Source of the DNA: Hydrogenophilales bacterium | GTDB lineage: Bacteria; Pseudomonadota; Gammaproteobacteria; Burkholderiales; Eutrophovitaceae | Assembly: GCA_902601765.1 (NCBI GenBank) | Contig: CACKOO010000010.1 | Location: 1 to 41,013, forward strand | Direction: 5' to 3' | Length of the DNA stretch: 41,013 bases | Part shown: positions 1 through 10,168 of the stretch, piece by piece | Numbering within the stretch: the stretch's first letter is position 1 | How the letters are laid out: every line of letters starts with the position of its first letter | The notes under the pieces: generated by a model | Seen by the model: only the letters and a program-made list of their open reading frames with translations | Database searches by the model: none | What the model was told of the DNA's origin: nothing | Translations under genes and position numbers: made by a program

Positions 1-260
1 TTATAGGTTGCACCATTGCTACAATCTATTACTAAGCGCAAATGTTTTAAATTGATGTTTTTTGGAAATGAGCTTTTACAAAATTCTATGTACCTCTCTT
101 GGCAATTTTCAGCTCTGTAGGATTTGCCCAATCTATTTGGTACTTTGAGCTGCATTGAATCACTGTCAGTAAGCGCCAATTCAATTTGTTCTTCTACCTC
201 ATCAGTCAGTTTATCGCCATTTTTCGAAAAAAATTTGATACCGTTATATTCGTGGGGGTG
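1..260 (-). pseudogene. glmM: Phosphoglucosamine mutase fragment (inverted middle part)
   Basis: Read on the minus strand this stretch is open throughout and gives GlmM residues roughly 105-187 (E. coli numbering). It starts with PHEYNGIKFF, just after the expected active-site serine loop, runs through RYIEFCKSSFP, and ends with VIDCSNGATY at the window edge. GlmM converts glucosamine-6-phosphate to glucosamine-1-phosphate for peptidoglycan and lipopolysaccharide precursors in the cytoplasm. The next glmM segment lies on the opposite strand (about 257-841), so the gene cannot be read through as it stands. About 65 residues between the two parts, and the N-terminus, are absent here. The family assignment is firm. 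Whether the inversion is biological or a chimera is treated under findings; the artefact is more likely because glmM is normally essential. Confidence 0.85.
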
Positions 261-261
261 G
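252..261. other. glmM: Inverted junction inside glmM
   Basis: Minus-strand GlmM coding ends here at the Asn-Pro-His codons of the family. The His and Pro codons are present, but the codon expected to be Asn is already altered. Plus-strand GlmM coding begins here at GGRVYDGDQL. The G-rich bases can belong to either side, which fits a microhomology junction. The two sides belong to the same gene in opposite orientation. Confidence 0.8.
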
Positions 262-841
262 AAGGGTATACGATGGAGATCAGCTCGTCTACATAATAGC
301 CAAAAATAGGAAAAATAGGAATGAACTAGGCGCAGGAGTGGTAGGAACAGTAATGTCAAACTTTGGTTTAGAAAAAGCATTTCGAAAAAACCAAATTGAA
401 TTTGAACGGGCTGGGGTTGGTGATAGATACGTGTTGGAAAAACTTCATCAAAATAATTGGGTGATTGGTGGGGAAAACTCTGGTCACATCATTTGCCTCG
501 ATAAGCATTCCACCGGAGATGGGATTATTTCAGCATTGCAAGTTTTGGCAGCTGTTGTATCCGAAAATCAAACCTTGAAGCAGTTATGCAATGATTTAAA
601 CACTGTGCCACAAGTCTTGATAAACGTGCCGGTTAAATCGGGTTATGATTTTAATGAAGACGATGCAATAACTACTGCAATTGCCAAAATAAAGAAACAG
701 ATGGGAGACAATGGGAGGCTGCTTTTGAGAGCATCAGGAACTGAGGATGTGATTAGGGTTATGGTTGAAGGGGAGGATGCCAAATTTACAAAAAAATCAG
801 CTGAGTCACTTGCCGCATTAATTAGAAATCGCAGCGCTTAG
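257..841 (+). CDS. glmM: Phosphoglucosamine mutase, C-terminal part
   Basis: The reading frame is recognisable as GlmM from about position 257 (GRVYDGDQLVYIIAK), well before the first possible internal start at 338. It continues through GVVGTVMSN, KVGDRYVLEK-type (here GVGDRYVLEKL), GENSGHI with the sugar-binding ENSGH loop, TGDGI, and the C-terminal phosphate-binding loop RASGTEDVIRVMVEGE. This equals roughly the last 190 residues of a protein of about 445. It lacks its start, catalytic serine loop and metal-binding DGDGD loop, which should lie across the inverted junction. The stop is TAG. tpiA follows after a 77-base gap, matching the common glmM-tpiA-secG order. The C-terminal half looks undamaged. 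Confidence 0.9.
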   Translation, partial: GGRVYDGDQLVYIIAKNRKNRNELGAGVVGTVMSNFGLEKAFRKNQIEFERAGVGDRYVLEKLHQNNWVIGGENSGHIICLDKHSTGDGIISALQVLAAVVSENQTLKQLCNDLNTVPQVLINVPVKSGYDFNEDDAITTAIAKIKKQMGDNGRLLLRASGTEDVIRVMVEGEDAKFTKKSAESLAALIRNRSA

Positions 842-864
842 CCAAACTAGCTTCAACTTGTAAA

Positions 865-893
865 TTGCCCTAGATAAATGCTGTATGTAGAAT
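865..893 (+). promoter_or_regulatory. Possible sigma-70 promoter for tpiA
   Basis: TTGCCC (865-870) and TAGAAT (888-893) are separated by 17 bases and lie 25 bases upstream of the tpiA ATG. The -10 box matches five of six consensus positions and the -35 box four of six. It is the only plausible pair seen in the glmM-tpiA gap. It would drive tpiA-secG and possibly the genes beyond. No experimental support. Confidence 0.35.
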
Positions 894-918
894 ACCCCAA
901 GTGGAAAAGGATGTGATA

Positions 919-1683
919 ATGCGGAAGCAAATTGTAGTTGGTAACTGGAAAATGAACGGGAGTCGTGTGACAAATGAGATTCTTGTCTCGCATGTTATTA
1001 ATGACGTTAACGAAAATGTCGATGTGGAGTGTGTGATTTGTGTTCCTTTTCCTTTTTTGGGTCAAGTTCAAACGCTAGTGAAAAACTCCGAATTGAGTTT
1101 GGGTGCGCAAAACGTTAGTGATCAGGTAAAGGGTGCTTTTACTGGAGAGGTTTCAGCTTCCATGTTAACTGAATTCGGATGTAAATTTGTTATTTTAGGT
1201 CACTCAGAAAGAAGAATGTACAATTTGGAAAATGATGTCCTCATTGGTCAAAAAGCCCGAAGCGCAATTGCCAATGGTTTGACTCCAATAATTTGCTTGG
1301 GGGAGTCGTTGGAAGAGAGGGAAGCCGGCGATACTAAAGCGATCATAAAAAGGCAATTACACGGGGCACTTGGGGAGGTCGGACACGAGAGTCTCGAAAG
1401 ATGTATTTTCGCGTATGAGCCCATATGGGCTATCGGAACCGGAAAAACAGCGAAGCCAGAGGCGGCGCAGGAGGTACATAGGTTTATAAGAGAGGAAATT
1501 ACCCATATTGATAATTATGCGGGTCAACAAGTGCGTATAATATATGGAGGAAGTGTAAAATCAGATAACGCTTTTGAACTATTCTCTAATGATGATATTG
1601 ATGGAGGACTTGTGGGCGGAGCCTCTCTCTCTGGAGAAGATTTTAAAAAAATATATTTAGCAGCGAAACAGAAAAATAAATAG
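919..1683 (+). CDS. tpiA: Triose-phosphate isomerase
   Basis: Cytoplasmic glycolytic and gluconeogenic enzyme interconverting dihydroxyacetone phosphate and glyceraldehyde-3-phosphate. The 254-residue length is typical. Catalytic residues fall at the textbook positions: K11 in GNWKMNG, H95 in GHSERR and E167 in AYEPIW. The mobile loop AIGTGKTA and the phosphate-binding YGGSVK follow. I chose the ATG at 919 over an in-frame GTG at 901: it gives the usual MRKxIVVGNWKMNG N-terminus and has an AAGGA ribosome site 8 bases upstream. secG begins 8 bases after the stop, so co-transcription is likely. Nothing unusual is seen. Confidence 0.97.
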   Translation: MRKQIVVGNWKMNGSRVTNEILVSHVINDVNENVDVECVICVPFPFLGQVQTLVKNSELSLGAQNVSDQVKGAFTGEVSASMLTEFGCKFVILGHSERRMYNLENDVLIGQKARSAIANGLTPIICLGESLEEREAGDTKAIIKRQLHGALGEVGHESLERCIFAYEPIWAIGTGKTAKPEAAQEVHRFIREEITHIDNYAGQQVRIIYGGSVKSDNAFELFSNDDIDGGLVGGASLSGEDFKKIYLAAKQKNK

Positions 1684-1691
1684 GGTGTAAA

Positions 1692-2051
1692 ATGGAAACA
1701 GTTATTCTTGTATTACATGTACTTACTGCAATTTGTTTGGTTACTCTTGTTCTACTCCAGCAAGGCAAGGGGGCAGATATGGGAGCAGCATTCGGAGGTG
1801 GGTCATCAGGGAGCCTTTTTGGGGCTAGCGGATCGGCAAACTTTCTTAGTCGAGCTACTGCAGTTTTGGCGGTTATTTTTTTTCTCACTAGTATGCTGCT
1901 GACTTATGTGTCTTTTACAAAAACTGATTCTCAAAGTTTGATGACGGGGCCTGGATTGGAGGAGGTGGGCGAGATCCCGCAGCCAACGAGTGAGATAAAT
2001 GGTATGGAGGATGTGAGCGAGGGTGCGGCGGAAGGTAAAATTCCAGAATAG
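1692..2051 (+). CDS. secG: Preprotein translocase subunit SecG
   Basis: Small inner-membrane subunit of the SecYEG channel that aids protein export. At 119 residues it shows the family pattern: a first membrane segment (about residues 3-22), the conserved cytoplasmic loop with LLQQGKGADMGAAFGGG and SLFGASGSANFL, then a second membrane segment (about 53-75) and an acidic, low-complexity tail. The tail is variable across the family. It sits 8 bases after tpiA and 35 bases before the tRNA-Leu gene, the normal gammaproteobacterial arrangement. Confidence 0.95.
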   Translation: METVILVLHVLTAICLVTLVLLQQGKGADMGAAFGGGSSGSLFGASGSANFLSRATAVLAVIFFLTSMLLTYVSFTKTDSQSLMTGPGLEEVGEIPQPTSEINGMEDVSEGAAEGKIPE

Positions 2052-2086
2052 ATGCTCTTAGATGGTATGATCGTATTGTTTTTAAT

Positions 2087-2171
2087 GCCGTCGTGGTGGA
2101 ATTGGTAGACACGCCGTCTTGAGGGGGCGGTGGCGAGAGCCGTGTGAGTTCGAGTCTCACCGTCGGCACCA
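2087..2171 (+). tRNA. tRNA-Leu (anticodon GAG)
   Basis: An 85-base class II tRNA. The D arm is GTGGAATTGGTAGACAC. The anticodon stem CCGTC/GGCGG holds loop TTGAGGG, so the anticodon is GAG (reads CUC/CUU). A long variable arm GGC-GAGA-GCC, the T arm GTGAG-TTCGAGT-CTCAC and an encoded 3' ACCA complete it. The acceptor stem GCCGTCG/CGTCGGC has a U-U mismatch at pair 5:68; all other pairs are Watson-Crick. It lies between secG and nuoA, a common position for a leucine tRNA in this group. Confidence 0.95.
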
Positions 2172-2208
2172 TTTTGTAATTGAAAAATAAAGATGGGTGA
2201 GTTTTTAA

Positions 2209-2577
2209 ATGGGCGAGTTATATTTTCCAATTTTATTGTTCATATTCGTTGGTGCATTTTTTGGGGTTGCTTTGCCTGTGATGGGAGGGGTTTTTAGTAG
2301 GTTTTTGAAAGTACACAATCCGGATTCAGAGAAATTATCCCCTTATGAGTGCGGTTTTGATCCATTTGAAGATGCTAGGATGCGCTTCGATGTTAGGTAC
2401 TACTTGGTGGCAATTCTTTTTATAATATTTGACTTGGAAATTGCATTTTTATTTCCTTGGGCGGTTGTTTTGGATGATATTGGAAACTTTGGGTTTGTTT
2501 CAATGATCATATTTCTAACTATATTAGTAGTTGGCTTTGTTTACGAATGGAAAAAAGGCGCCTTGGAGTGGGATTAA
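2209..2577 (+). CDS. nuoA: NADH-quinone oxidoreductase subunit A
   Basis: Membrane subunit of complex I, 122 residues. It has three membrane helices (about 6-29, 62-85, 93-113) and the conserved cytoplasmic loop [14 protein letters not shown] containing the Cys that becomes exposed in the deactive state of complex I. It also has [21 protein letters not shown], split here as the loop-to-helix 2 signature. It is the first gene of a complete nuoA-N cluster. nuoB starts 23 bases later. The ATG at 2209 gives the normal length. Confidence 0.97.
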   Translation: MGELYFPILLFIFVGAFFGVALPVMGGVFSRFLKVHNPDSEKLSPYECGFDPFEDARMRFDVRYYLVAILFIIFDLEIAFLFPWAVVLDDIGNFGFVSMIIFLTILVVGFVYEWKKGALEWD

Positions 2578-2600
2578 AAAACTACCTTAAGTATTAACAA

Positions 2601-3080
2601 ATGGGAACAATAGAGAACATATCAGAAAAAGGGTTTGTCACAACGACTATTGATGATGTCATCAATTGGGCACGGACGGGTTCACTTTATCCCATGACTT
2701 TTGGATTGGCTTGTTGTGCTGTAGAAATGATGCACGCGGGTGCTGCCAGATACGACCTCGATCGGTTTGGGGTTGTGTTCAGGGCAAGTCCACGTCAATC
2801 AGACGTAATGATCGTTGCGGGAACCTTGTGCAATAAGATGGCGCCCGCGTTGAGGAAAGTCTACGACCAAATGGCGGAGCCACGATGGGTTATATCCATG
2901 GGGTCATGCGCAAATGGAGGGGGTTATTACCACTATTCTTATTCAGTTGTTAGAGGTTGTGACAGAATAGTTCCTGTCGACGTTTACGTGCCGGGTTGTC
3001 CTCCTACAGCCGAGGCACTTTTGTATGGGATTATTCAATTACAAAACAAAATTCGAAGAACTAATACTATTTCGCTCTAA
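2601..3080 (+). CDS. nuoB: NADH-quinone oxidoreductase subunit B
   Basis: Peripheral-arm subunit (159 residues) carrying the terminal [4Fe-4S] cluster N2 that reduces quinone. The ligands are visible: tandem C38-C39 in [11 protein letters not shown]103 in GSCANGGG and C133 in [11 protein letters not shown]. The quinone-pocket segment around [11 protein letters not shown] is also present. The start at 2601 gives the normal family length. nuoC starts 1 base after the stop codon, so translation is probably coupled. Confidence 0.97.
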   Translation: MGTIENISEKGFVTTTIDDVINWARTGSLYPMTFGLACCAVEMMHAGAARYDLDRFGVVFRASPRQSDVMIVAGTLCNKMAPALRKVYDQMAEPRWVISMGSCANGGGYYHYSYSVVRGCDRIVPVDVYVPGCPPTAEALLYGIIQLQNKIRRTNTISL

Positions 3081-3081
3081 A

Positions 3082-3675
3082 ATGCCTGACCTAAAAGAAA
3101 AATTTGATCGTCAATTAAAGGAAGCCTTGGGAGAAAAAATCGTTGAGCTACAGATGAGTCATGAAGAAGTTACTCTGGTAATCAATGCTGACGACCTCAA
3201 AGAAAGTATGCTTATCCTAAGAGATTCGCAAGGGTTGGAATTTTCCCAATTGATAGACCTCTGTGGTGTTGATTATCAAATTTATAAAAACCGACAAAAC
3301 AAAGGATCCAGGTTCGCGGTGGTATATCACATTTTATCTATAAAATTGAATTATCGGTTAAGGGTCAGGTGTTTTTGTTCAGATAATGACTTTCCTTTGA
3401 TCGAATCGGTGACGGAGATTTGGCCAGCAGCAAGTTGGTTTGAGAGAGAGGCTTTTGACCTTTACGGGATCCATTTCTCCGGCCACCCTGATCTTAGACG
3501 TCTTCTGACAGACTATGGGTTTGTGGGGCATCCGTTTCGCAAGGATTTTCCAATTTCAGGGTATGTTGAAATGCGCTACGATTCTGATCAAGGAAGGGTC
3601 GTTTATGAGCCAGTCTCAATAGAGCCGAGGGAGGTAGTTCCTCGGGTTATCAGGGAAGAAAAATATGGTAGATAA
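3082..3675 (+). CDS. nuoC: NADH-quinone oxidoreductase subunit C
   Basis: Connecting subunit of the peripheral arm, 197 residues from the chosen ATG. Family marks are LIDLCGVDY, the VYHxLS segment, [17 protein letters not shown] and [23 protein letters not shown]. The last is the classic 30-kDa subunit signature. An in-frame ATG at 3025 lies inside nuoB and would add 19 residues unlike NuoC, so I place the start at 3082, immediately after nuoB. nuoC is a free-standing gene here and not fused to nuoD as in E. coli. Confidence 0.95.
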   Translation: MPDLKEKFDRQLKEALGEKIVELQMSHEEVTLVINADDLKESMLILRDSQGLEFSQLIDLCGVDYQIYKNRQNKGSRFAVVYHILSIKLNYRLRVRCFCSDNDFPLIESVTEIWPAASWFEREAFDLYGIHFSGHPDLRRLLTDYGFVGHPFRKDFPISGYVEMRYDSDQGRVVYEPVSIEPREVVPRVIREEKYGR

Positions 3676-3717
3676 AAAAGAATTTTAAACGTCCAGAGGT
3701 CAATACTGAAGAATCAA

Positions 3718-4971
3718 ATGGCTGAAATTAGAAACTATACAATGAATTTTGGACCTCAGCACCCAGCAGCACACGGGGTCCTGAGGTTAGTGCTTGAGCT
3801 AGACGGGGAAGTAATTACTCGAGCAGATCCGCACATAGGTCTATTACACCGCGCTACAGAAAAGTTGGCCGAAAACAAGATGTACATGCAGTCTTTGCCG
3901 TACATGGACCGTTTGGATTATGTTTCTATGATGTGTAACGAGCACTCTTATGTCTTGGCTATTGAGAAGCTTCTAGAAGTCGATGTCCCGGAGCGCGCCA
4001 AGTATATACGGGTAATGTTTGATGAGATTACCCGGATACTGAACCATCTATTGTGGTTGGGTGCGCATGCATTGGATATTGGGGCAATGACAGTTTTTCT
4101 TTATTGCTTTAGAGAAAGAGAAGATTTAATGGATTGTTATGAGGCGGTTTCTGGGGCCCGAATGCACGCAGCGTATTATAGGCCCGGGGGCGTTTACCGA
4201 GACCTCCCAGATACGATGCCAAAATACCAAGTGTCTAACGTAAGGAACAAGGGGCAAATTGACGATCTCAATAAAAATAGGGAAGGTTCATTACTAGATT
4301 TTATTGAAGACTTTACAATTAGGTTTCCCCAGCTTTTAGACGAGTATGAAACATTATTGACCGATAACCGAATTTGGAAACAGAGGACAGTGGGGATTGG
4401 AGTTGTTGAGCCTGATAGAGCAGTTGCTCTGGGCTTCACTGGGCCTATGTTGAGAGGATCTGGTGTCGAGTGGGATTTGAGAAAAAAACAGCCATATGAG
4501 GTATACGATAAACTCAAATTTCGGATACCAGTAGGTACCAAAGGCGATTGTTATGATCGATATCTGGTTAGGATCGCCGAAATGAGGGAATCCAACTACA
4601 TTATAATGCAGTGCATAGACTGGCTTAAGTCAAATCAAGGGTCGGTAATGAGTAACAACCATAAGGTTGCATCACCATCCCGTCTGGATATGAAAACAAA
4701 TATGGAAGAGCTCATTCATCATTTTAAGCTCTTTACTGAAGGTTTTCATGTGCCAGAAGGAGAAGTTTACGCGGCGGTGGAGGCTCCTAAGGGGGAGTTT
4801 GGTATTTATCTTCTTTCAGATGGCGCAAATAAACCGTATCGGCTGAAAATAAGAGCACCAGGATTTACTCACATTGCAGCTATGGACGAAATGGTGAGAG
4901 GGCACATGCTAGCTGATGTTGTGGCCATAATCGGTACACAAGATATTGTATTTGGTGAAATTGATAGGTGA
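3718..4971 (+). CDS. nuoD: NADH-quinone oxidoreductase subunit D
   Basis: The 49-kDa-type subunit (417 residues), related to the large subunit of [NiFe] hydrogenases; with NuoB it forms the quinone-binding site. Visible marks are [16 protein letters not shown] with the quinone-site histidine, [35 protein letters not shown] and the C-terminal [16 protein letters not shown]. In hydrogenases the NiFe cysteines occupy places that are non-cysteine here, as expected for complex I. A 42-base gap precedes it and nuoE follows after 8 bases. Confidence 0.97.
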   Translation: MAEIRNYTMNFGPQHPAAHGVLRLVLELDGEVITRADPHIGLLHRATEKLAENKMYMQSLPYMDRLDYVSMMCNEHSYVLAIEKLLEVDVPERAKYIRVMFDEITRILNHLLWLGAHALDIGAMTVFLYCFREREDLMDCYEAVSGARMHAAYYRPGGVYRDLPDTMPKYQVSNVRNKGQIDDLNKNREGSLLDFIEDFTIRFPQLLDEYETLLTDNRIWKQRTVGIGVVEPDRAVALGFTGPMLRGSGVEWDLRKKQPYEVYDKLKFRIPVGTKGDCYDRYLVRIAEMRESNYIIMQCIDWLKSNQGSVMSNNHKVASPSRLDMKTNMEELIHHFKLFTEGFHVPEGEVYAAVEAPKGEFGIYLLSDGANKPYRLKIRAPGFTHIAAMDEMVRGHMLADVVAIIGTQDIVFGEIDR

Positions 4972-4979
4972 GATACTAG

Positions 4980-5462
4980 ATGCTAAAAAAAGAATCCATT
5001 CAGAAAATTAATATAGAATTAAAAAAATACCCAAAAGATCGAAAAGCATCTGCGGTAATGGCAGCTTTAGTAATAGCTCAGGATGAAAAAGGGTGGTTAG
5101 AAAAAGACATTATTGAATTTGTCGGACGTTATCTTGATATGCCTTCGATTGCGGTTTGGGAGGTAGCAACGTTTTATAATATGTTCAATTTGGCTAAACC
5201 TGGTCGTTACAAAATAACTATTTGTACAAACTTGCCGTGTGCGCTATCTGGTGGGGGAAATGCCGCTAACTATTTAAAGGAATCCTTGGGAGTTGAATTT
5301 AATGAGACTACACAGGACGGAATGTTTACTTTGAAAGAGGGGGAGTGTATGGGAGCTTGCGGAGATGCTCCAGTTTGCTTAATAAATGACAAGAGCATGC
5401 GATCTTTTATGGGTCCAGAAAAAATAGATAAACTACTCGCTGACTTGAAGGCGCAGCAATGA
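4980..5462 (+). CDS. nuoE: NADH-quinone oxidoreductase subunit E
   Basis: The 24-kDa-type subunit, 160 residues, with a thioredoxin-like fold binding [2Fe-2S] cluster N1a. The four ligands are C82 and C87 (CTNLPC) and C123 and C127 ([11 protein letters not shown]). The N-terminal helical part ([23 protein letters not shown]) is also typical. Its stop overlaps the nuoF start in an ATGA arrangement, indicating translational coupling. Confidence 0.97.
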   Translation: MLKKESIQKINIELKKYPKDRKASAVMAALVIAQDEKGWLEKDIIEFVGRYLDMPSIAVWEVATFYNMFNLAKPGRYKITICTNLPCALSGGGNAANYLKESLGVEFNETTQDGMFTLKEGECMGACGDAPVCLINDKSMRSFMGPEKIDKLLADLKAQQ

Positions 5463-6754
5463 AAATCTCAAACTCACTTCCAATAAATTTTTATGGTGAA
5501 AACGCTTTGATAATGGCGAATGTAAATGGAGTTAACTCAGACTTGAAAAGCTATGAATCACGTGAAGGCTATGGTGCTCTAAGAAAAATAATCAAAGATC
5601 AAATCAGTCCGCAAGAGGTAATCGCAGAGGTTAAGGCATCCGCTTTGAGAGGAAGGGGAGGGGCGGGTTTCCCAACCGGTTTAAAGTGGAGTTTTATGCC
5701 GAGAGATTTTCCCGGACAAAAATATCTGGTTTGCAACTCTGATGAGGGTGAACCAGGGACTTTCAAAGATCGCGACATATTACGATACAACCCGCACATT
5801 GTTATTGAGGGAATGGCCATAGCCGCTTATGCAATGGGGATTTCCGTGGGTTATAATTATATTCATGGCGAAATTTGGGATGTATATAAAATATTCGAGC
5901 AGGCACTAGAAGAGGCGCGAGAGGCCGGTTATTTAGGACAAAATATTTTAGGTAGCAACTTTGATTTTGAATTACATGCCCACCACGGATGGGGAGCTTA
6001 TATATGCGGGGAAGAGACGGCTCTTCTTGAATCTATAGAAGGTAAAAAAGGGCAACCTCGTTTTAAACCGCCCTTTCCAGCTAGTTATGGTCTATATGGA
6101 AAACCTACTACAATAAATAATACTGAAACCTTTGCGGCCGTGCCTTGGATCATTAGAAATGGGGGTAAGGCATACTTGGAAAAAGGAGTAGCAAACAATG
6201 GGGGAACAAAAATTTTCTCAGTCTCCGGGGATGTAAGAAATCCAGGAAACTACGAGGTTAACCTGGGTTTGCCATTTTCTGATCTATTAGAGTTGGCTGG
6301 AGGGATGAGAGACGGCATTAGGTTGAAAGCTGTTATTCCGGGAGGATCCTCGATGCCAGTTCTACCGGCTGATATAATGATGGAAACAAATATGGATTAT
6401 GACTCGATAGCCAAAGCGGGATCGATGCTTGGTTCTGGTGCTGTCATTGTAATGAATGAGACACGGTGTATGGTTAAGTGTTTAGAGAGGCTATCTTATT
6501 TTTATTTCGAAGAATCGTGCGGCCAGTGTACTCCGTGTAGGGAAGGAACAGGCTGGCTATATCGGATAGTAAACCGCATTGGAAACGGTAAAGGGAAACC
6601 AGAGGATTTAGAACGATTGTTATCGGTTGCCGACAACATTGGAGGTAAAACAATATGTGCCTTGGGTGACGCTGCAGCCTTGCCTGTAAAAGGTTTTTTG
6701 AAACATTTTCGTTCTGAGTTTGAACACAAAATATCAGTGGGAAACGGTGCTTAG
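5459..6754 (+). CDS. nuoF: NADH-quinone oxidoreductase subunit F
   Basis: The 51-kDa-type subunit (431 residues) where NADH is oxidised by FMN. The NADH-binding glycine-rich loop [11 protein letters not shown] is at about 64-74. The FMN-site segment [13 protein letters not shown] is at about 93-105. The [19 protein letters not shown] stretch is at about 177-195. The [4Fe-4S] N3 ligands C354, C357 and C360 ([12 protein letters not shown]) and C400 (TICALGDA) are present. It overlaps nuoE by 4 bases and is followed at once by nuoG. The N-terminal 15 residues or so are variable and could reflect a slightly later true start, but ATGA coupling supports the chosen one. Confidence 0.97.
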   Translation: MKISNSLPINFYGENALIMANVNGVNSDLKSYESREGYGALRKIIKDQISPQEVIAEVKASALRGRGGAGFPTGLKWSFMPRDFPGQKYLVCNSDEGEPGTFKDRDILRYNPHIVIEGMAIAAYAMGISVGYNYIHGEIWDVYKIFEQALEEAREAGYLGQNILGSNFDFELHAHHGWGAYICGEETALLESIEGKKGQPRFKPPFPASYGLYGKPTTINNTETFAAVPWIIRNGGKAYLEKGVANNGGTKIFSVSGDVRNPGNYEVNLGLPFSDLLELAGGMRDGIRLKAVIPGGSSMPVLPADIMMETNMDYDSIAKAGSMLGSGAVIVMNETRCMVKCLERLSYFYFEESCGQCTPCREGTGWLYRIVNRIGNGKGKPEDLERLLSVADNIGGKTICALGDAAALPVKGFLKHFRSEFEHKISVGNGA

Positions 6755-9121
6755 TTGGATACGAATTTAGTAAAGCTGGAAGTTGATGATAAAGAGGTTG
6801 AGATAGCCGCGAACAGTACTGTAATGGATGCGGCTAACAAGCTAGGTATTGTTGTCCCACACTTTTGCTACCATAAAAAACTTTCAATAGCTGCTAATTG
6901 TAGGATGTGTTTAGTGCAAGTCGAAAAAGCCCCGAAACCCTTGCCGGCGTGCGCAACTCCTGTCAGTGATGGTATGAAAGTTTGGACCAAATCGGATTTG
7001 GCTACCAAAGCCCAAAAAGGTGTAATGGAATTCTTGCTTATTAATCACCCGCTTGATTGTCCTATTTGTGATCAAGGGGGTGAGTGTCAACTCCAGGATC
7101 TTGCTGTCGGTTACGGATCTGCTAGCTCTCGGTTTGCAGAGAAGAAGAGAGTTGTAAAGGCAAAAAGTCTTGGCCCTTTGGTGTCTGCCGAAGAAATGGC
7201 TAGATGTATCCATTGTACCCGGTGTGTCAGGTTCGGCAAAGAAGTTGCGGGAGTTATGGAGTTGGGAATGCAAGGTCGTGGGGAGCATTCGCAAATTATT
7301 AGCTTTGTAGATAAAACGATTGATTCGGAGTTGTCGGGTAATATGATAGATGTCTGTCCGGTGGGAGCTTTAACCTCAAAACCTTTTCGGTTTGCCGCAA
7401 GAAGTTGGGAGCTGACCCGTCTTAAATCTATATCTCCTCATGACTCGCTTGGGTCTAATTTAAGTGTACAAGTTCATCAAGAAAAAGTAGTTCGAGTGCT
7501 ACCATTTACTAACGAGGCTATTAATGAATGCTGGCTTTCTGATAGAGATAGGTTCTCTTATGATGGATTGAACTCGGAGTCAAGATTAACAGTTCCCATG
7601 ATCAGGAACAATGGGGTTTGGAACACCGTTGATTGGTCTACCGCTTTGCAAATTGTAGCACAAAGATTTAAGCAGATAATTGAGAAATCAGGCCCCAATA
7701 CTATTGGTTTTTTGGGGACACCCCAAGCTACTCTCGAGGAACTTTATTTACAAAAAAAAATTAGTATGGGTATCGATTCCGATAATTTTGACTTCAGGTT
7801 ACAACAAGAAGATTTTCAATCAGATACCGAAGGTGTTCCTTGGCTAGGCATGAAAATCATCGACCTCGATCGACTAGACCGAATATTGTTGATAGGAGGG
7901 AACTTGAGAAAAGAGCAACCTCTTTTATGTATTAAATTCAGAAAAGCAATTCAGGCAGGGGCGCAACTTTCAGTCATTAACCCAATAGATGAAGATTTTC
8001 TCATGCCGTTGCATGAGAAAATTATAACCAACCCGTCTAATATGTTGACCAGCCTTAGCCAGATTCTTAATTCCATAAGGAAGCAAAAAAAATTACCGTT
8101 GATGGAAGAATTTGCATCGCTGGGGACTACGAAAAACAGTAATCGAATAGCCAAGAGCCTTCTCAGTGGAACCAATCGAGCAATTTTTCTAGGTAATCTA
8201 GCGGAGTATCACTCACAAAGATCGGGATTGATTAATCTTGCGGGTTTAATAGCCAAGGAGACCGTTTCTAAAATCGGTTTTTCAGGAGGAGGTGCGAATA
8301 CGGTGGGTGGAAATATCGTACGGTCCTTGTTTGACTCTCCGCAGGCAACCGTACCCCAAATTTTATCAGATTCTACAGAAGCGTTTTTAATGTTACATGC
8401 AGAAGCTGATTTGGATTTCGGCAATTCGAATGCCGCCCTAGATTCGATGGGTTCAGCCAAATTTGTCGTTTCCATGACCTCTTTTGATCATCCAGCTGCT
8501 AGAAAATATGCGGATCTGATATTGCCAGTGTCTCCGTTTTCAGAAACTGGAGGTAGTTTTATCAATATGGAGGGCACATTACAAAAATTTACGGGCGTTG
8601 TTAAACCTTTAGGTGAGACTCGTCCTGCTTGGAAGGTGCTTCGGGTTCTTGGTAATTTCATGGGCCTCAAGGGTTTTGATTTTAATGTTATTGAAGATGT
8701 ACAAGATGAAATAAATAGCTTAACAGGAAACATTGAAAATAGATTAGACAACACTATATTGGAAAAAGAACTGCCGAAACTCACTGTTGATGAACATAGC
8801 TATGAAAGGATTGGCGAAATCCCCATTTATCGAACGGATGGATTGGTGCGGAGATCCGGTCCTTTGCAAAAAACCCGAGATGGCATGGTCAGCGTAATAG
8901 GGCTAAACTCGTATGATATCAAGCAGCTGGGGTTAACGGTTGGAGAAAAAATATATTTACAACAAGGGGAAAATGAGATCTTGTTAACACTTGAGGAAGA
9001 TAAAGCTGTTCCCCGAAAAGCTGTTAGGCTCCCTGGCGCATTCTACGAAACTAGTTTATTGGGACCATTAAGCGGTCAAGTATATTTAAAAGCTAGCAAA
9101 GGACAAGTGGTGTCTCCATGA
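6755..9121 (+). CDS. nuoG: NADH-quinone oxidoreductase subunit G
   Basis: The 75-kDa-type subunit (788 residues), which relays electrons through several Fe-S clusters. The N-terminal ferredoxin-like domain binds [2Fe-2S] N1b by C38, C49, C52 and C66. Next come H98, C102, C105 and C111 (N5), then C151, C154, C157 and C201 (N4). The long C-terminal molybdopterin-oxidoreductase-like domain is degenerate and cofactor-free, as in other NuoG. No ATG is near: the TTG at 6755 directly follows the nuoF stop and gives the right N-terminus. The end overlaps nuoH (ATGA). It is shorter than E. coli NuoG (about 908), within the family range. Confidence 0.95.
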   Translation: MDTNLVKLEVDDKEVEIAANSTVMDAANKLGIVVPHFCYHKKLSIAANCRMCLVQVEKAPKPLPACATPVSDGMKVWTKSDLATKAQKGVMEFLLINHPLDCPICDQGGECQLQDLAVGYGSASSRFAEKKRVVKAKSLGPLVSAEEMARCIHCTRCVRFGKEVAGVMELGMQGRGEHSQIISFVDKTIDSELSGNMIDVCPVGALTSKPFRFAARSWELTRLKSISPHDSLGSNLSVQVHQEKVVRVLPFTNEAINECWLSDRDRFSYDGLNSESRLTVPMIRNNGVWNTVDWSTALQIVAQRFKQIIEKSGPNTIGFLGTPQATLEELYLQKKISMGIDSDNFDFRLQQEDFQSDTEGVPWLGMKIIDLDRLDRILLIGGNLRKEQPLLCIKFRKAIQAGAQLSVINPIDEDFLMPLHEKIITNPSNMLTSLSQILNSIRKQKKLPLMEEFASLGTTKNSNRIAKSLLSGTNRAIFLGNLAEYHSQRSGLINLAGLIAKETVSKIGFSGGGANTVGGNIVRSLFDSPQATVPQILSDSTEAFLMLHAEADLDFGNSNAALDSMGSAKFVVSMTSFDHPAARKYADLILPVSPFSETGGSFINMEGTLQKFTGVVKPLGETRPAWKVLRVLGNFMGLKGFDFNVIEDVQDEINSLTGNIENRLDNTILEKELPKLTVDEHSYERIGEIPIYRTDGLVRRSGPLQKTRDGMVSVIGLNSYDIKQLGLTVGEKIYLQQGENEILLTLEEDKAVPRKAVRLPGAFYETSLLGPLSGQVYLKASKGQVVSP

Positions 9122-10155
9122 CGATATTGGAATCTATGGTGGGGTCGACAATGTCCCTTGCTTTGTGGACGCTTTTAAAAGTCTTGGCCATTGCAGTGCC
9201 AGTTATGATTTGCGTAGCATTCACCACCTTAGCTGAAAGAAAGGTGATTGGGTACATGCAAATGCGTTTGGGGCCGAATAGAGTTACTTTTTTCGGGGTT
9301 GGGTTTCTTAGAGGATGGGCTCAACCGTTTGCAGATGTAGTGAAGCTACTACTAAAAGAAGTAATAGTACCAACAAATTCAAATAAGTTTTTGTTTCTTT
9401 TAGCGCCTGTTCTATCCCTGACGCCAGCTTTGGCTGCTTGGGCGGTGATTCCTTTTTCAGATTATTTGGTTCTCACTAACATAGATGCTGGATTGCTCTA
9501 TGTTATGGCTATCACGTCGATGGGCGTTTACGGAGTCATTGTTGCTGGATGGGCATCCAATTCCAAGTATGCATTTTTAGGAGCCATGAGATCTGCTGCC
9601 CAAATCGTAGCATATGAAATTGCAATGGGTTTTGCTCTTGTATGTGTATTAATGATGTCCGCCAGCTTGAATTTGACCGTAATAGTTGAAAGTCAAAAAG
9701 GTACGTTCGGGCTTTTAGGGTGGAATTTGATTCCGCTGTTTCCCATGTTTGTAGTGTATTTTATAGCGGGTGTTGCTGAAACAAATAGAGCCCCTTTTGA
9801 TGTTGCAGAAGGTGAGTCAGAAATTGTTGCTGGACCCCATGTCGAGTATTCAGGAACATGTTTTGCCGTTTTTTTTCTGGCAGAGTATGCAAATATGCTA
9901 CTCATTTCCACCTTGGCTACGATAATGTTCTTAGGCGGTTGGTTATCCCCAATTCCAGGCTTATCAGATGGAGCAGTTTGGCTGTTGGTTAAAGTTGCGT
10001 TTTTGATGTTTTGTTTTTTTTGGTTTAGAGCGACTTTTCCCAGATATCGGTACGACCAGATAATGAGGTTAGGTTGGAAAGTATTTATTCCTCTCACCAT
10101 CGTTTGGTTGGTATTTATAGGGGTCTTACTGAAAATGTCCTGGTGGCCTTGGTGA
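9118..10155 (+). CDS. nuoH: NADH-quinone oxidoreductase subunit H
   Basis: ND1-type membrane subunit (345 residues) joining the peripheral and membrane arms and shaping the quinone channel. It has about eight hydrophobic helices. Conserved cytoplasmic loops include [31 protein letters not shown] and the acidic [16 protein letters not shown], then FFLAEYAN and [11 protein letters not shown]. The loop reads AGPHVEYSG where most homologues have AGFHVEYSS-like sequence, a minor substitution. It overlaps the nuoG stop by 4 bases. Confidence 0.97.
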   Translation: MTILESMVGSTMSLALWTLLKVLAIAVPVMICVAFTTLAERKVIGYMQMRLGPNRVTFFGVGFLRGWAQPFADVVKLLLKEVIVPTNSNKFLFLLAPVLSLTPALAAWAVIPFSDYLVLTNIDAGLLYVMAITSMGVYGVIVAGWASNSKYAFLGAMRSAAQIVAYEIAMGFALVCVLMMSASLNLTVIVESQKGTFGLLGWNLIPLFPMFVVYFIAGVAETNRAPFDVAEGESEIVAGPHVEYSGTCFAVFFLAEYANMLLISTLATIMFLGGWLSPIPGLSDGAVWLLVKVAFLMFCFFWFRATFPRYRYDQIMRLGWKVFIPLTIVWLVFIGVLLKMSWWPW

Positions 10156-10168
10156 TAGGAGGTATAAG

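Noticed and set aside
124..309. A 61-codon plus-strand frame near the left end
   Set aside because: It is antisense to the inverted glmM segment and crosses the junction; the minus-strand GlmM reading explains the DNA.
3025..3081. Upstream in-frame start for nuoC inside nuoB
   Set aside because: The added 19 residues are the out-of-frame nuoB end and have no NuoC character; the ATG at 3082 follows nuoB directly.
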